Assembly: GCF_024529975.1 (NCBI RefSeq)
Contig: NZ_AP024897.1
Location: 2,418,001 to 2,482,000, forward strand
DNA from: Vibrio quintilis
Lineage (GTDB): Bacteria; Pseudomonadota; Gammaproteobacteria; Enterobacterales; Vibrionaceae
DNA length: 64,000 nt
Direction of reading: 5' to 3'
The notes under the pieces are model-generated. The model ran no database searches and had not been told where the DNA came from. It saw nothing but the letters and a program-made list of their open reading frames with translations. Position 1 is the stretch's first letter; each line of letters opens with the position of its first letter. The position numbers and the translations under genes are program-made. Below are positions 63,447 through 64,000 of this stretch, in pieces.

Positions 63447-64000
63447 TTAGCGGTTGTTCACCGCCCGCAGATTGATGAATCCAGTGACAGACATTGAGCC
63501 ATACGCATTTTTTTCAATATGTTCACTCCACCAGCACATTAAAGTTTTTCTGCGCTCTAAATAGGTTGTCCGGTTATAGGCACTGCGAATCTGATTTTTA
63601 TCAGTATGTGCCAACGCAGCTTCAATGATGTCAGCATCAAATCCCTGCTCATTCAACGTGGTGGATGCAAGAGCACGCAGTCCATGAGCTGTGGTTCTGC
63701 CCTTAAAACCAATCCTGCTTAATGCTTTGTTGATACTTTCTGCATCTGTGGGCTTTTTCGGGTCACGGATAGACGGGAACAGATAATCCCGGTGACCACT
63801 CACCGGCCTGATCACATCAAGTATTGCCAGCATCTGAGGTGTCAAAGGAACTTCATGCGCCCGTTTCATTTTCATCCGGGATTCCGGAATCACCCAGACA
63901 TTTCGCTCTGTATCAATTTCACACCAGCGCGCTCCGGCGGCTTCATTTGGCCGGGTCATGGTATGAAGCTGCCATTCAATTAAACATCGGGTGGTCATGG
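63447..64000 (-). CDS. Tyrosine integrase, C-terminal part (cut by window edge)
   Basis: About 184 residues are visible; the frame continues past the window. The catalytic domain shows Arg in TMTRPNEAAGARW, HGLRALASTTLNEQGFDADI (HxxR), the LAHTD His and the nucleophile Tyr in AYNRTTYLERRKTLM. This is the P4/CP4-like integrase group that uses tRNA genes as attachment sites. The start of the gene and the attachment site should lie to the right of the window, so the island extends leftward from there. Confidence 0.9.
   Translation of the reverse strand, partial: MTTRCLIEWQLHTMTRPNEAAGARWCEIDTERNVWVIPESRMKMKRAHEVPLTPQMLAILDVIRPVSGHRDYLFPSIRDPKKPTDAESINKALSRIGFKGRTTAHGLRALASTTLNEQGFDADIIEAALAHTDKNQIRSAYNRTTYLERRKTLMCWWSEHIEKNAYGSMSVTGFINLRAVNNR

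Overview
The window looks like a chromosomal segment of a Vibrio or close relative. Supporting signs are a VgrG / DUF4123 / VasX-like type VI secretion (T6SS) module in the order of the V. cholerae auxiliary cluster, a family of short hairpin repeats (ATACCCAA...TTGGGTAT) of a kind I associate with Vibrio intergenic regions, and gammaproteobacterial-style metabolic genes. Species cannot be fixed from the sequence alone.

Layout. 1-9.5 kb: the end of a glycoside hydrolase, a divergent GST/TetR pair, and a five-gene minus-strand operon (PTS EIIBC, EIIA, GH38 mannosidase, RpiR regulator, ROK kinase) for uptake and hydrolysis of a mannoside such as mannosylglycerate. 9.9-19.9 kb: a flavin-barrel-like protein, then a cellulose-synthase-type operon (small membrane protein, BcsA with PilZ, BcsB, TPR/beta-barrel protein). 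bcsB is split by an IS4-family element with an exact 11-bp target duplication. 20-34 kb: ordinary chromosomal genes (TSUP permease/LysR pair, ankyrin protein, GGDEF cyclase, SnoaL-like protein, GST, tandem Usp, P-type ATPase, AraC, yeast-type leuA). Between them lie hairpin repeats, two of which abut short remnants of a TetR gene and a GGDEF gene.

34.1-55.3 kb (the most striking region): one minus-strand array encoding VgrG, a DUF4123 adaptor, a complete 1229-aa VasX-like pore-forming effector (T1) and, downstream, eight paralogous membrane proteins (I1-I8, three classes) that look like immunity proteins. Two decapitated toxin copies interrupt them. T2 is nearly identical to T1 but lacks about 90 N-terminal residues. 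T3 is internally deleted and carries a divergent C-terminal tip. Toxin-tail remnants precede I2 and possibly I3. The immunity genes are mosaics whose variation sits in the central membrane segment, and the T1/T2 differences cluster just before the hydrophobic region. I read this as an orphan toxin/immunity array for a T6SS effector, analogous to orphan modules of CdiA and Rhs loci.

55.7-64 kb: an AT-richer accessory island ending in a partial tyrosine integrase. It carries AlpA, a small DNA-binding-type protein, an IS200 copy, and a leader region built like the antisense-RNA immunity region of satellite phage P4: a structured RNA whose GUUCCUAA element is complementary to flanking UUAGGAAC elements, with promoter and terminator. 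Where a replication primase would be expected it instead carries a probable anti-phage pair: a Cap4/DUF4297-like nuclease and a Rad50-like ATPase with a CxxC zinc hook, related to Lamassu / ABC-three-component systems.
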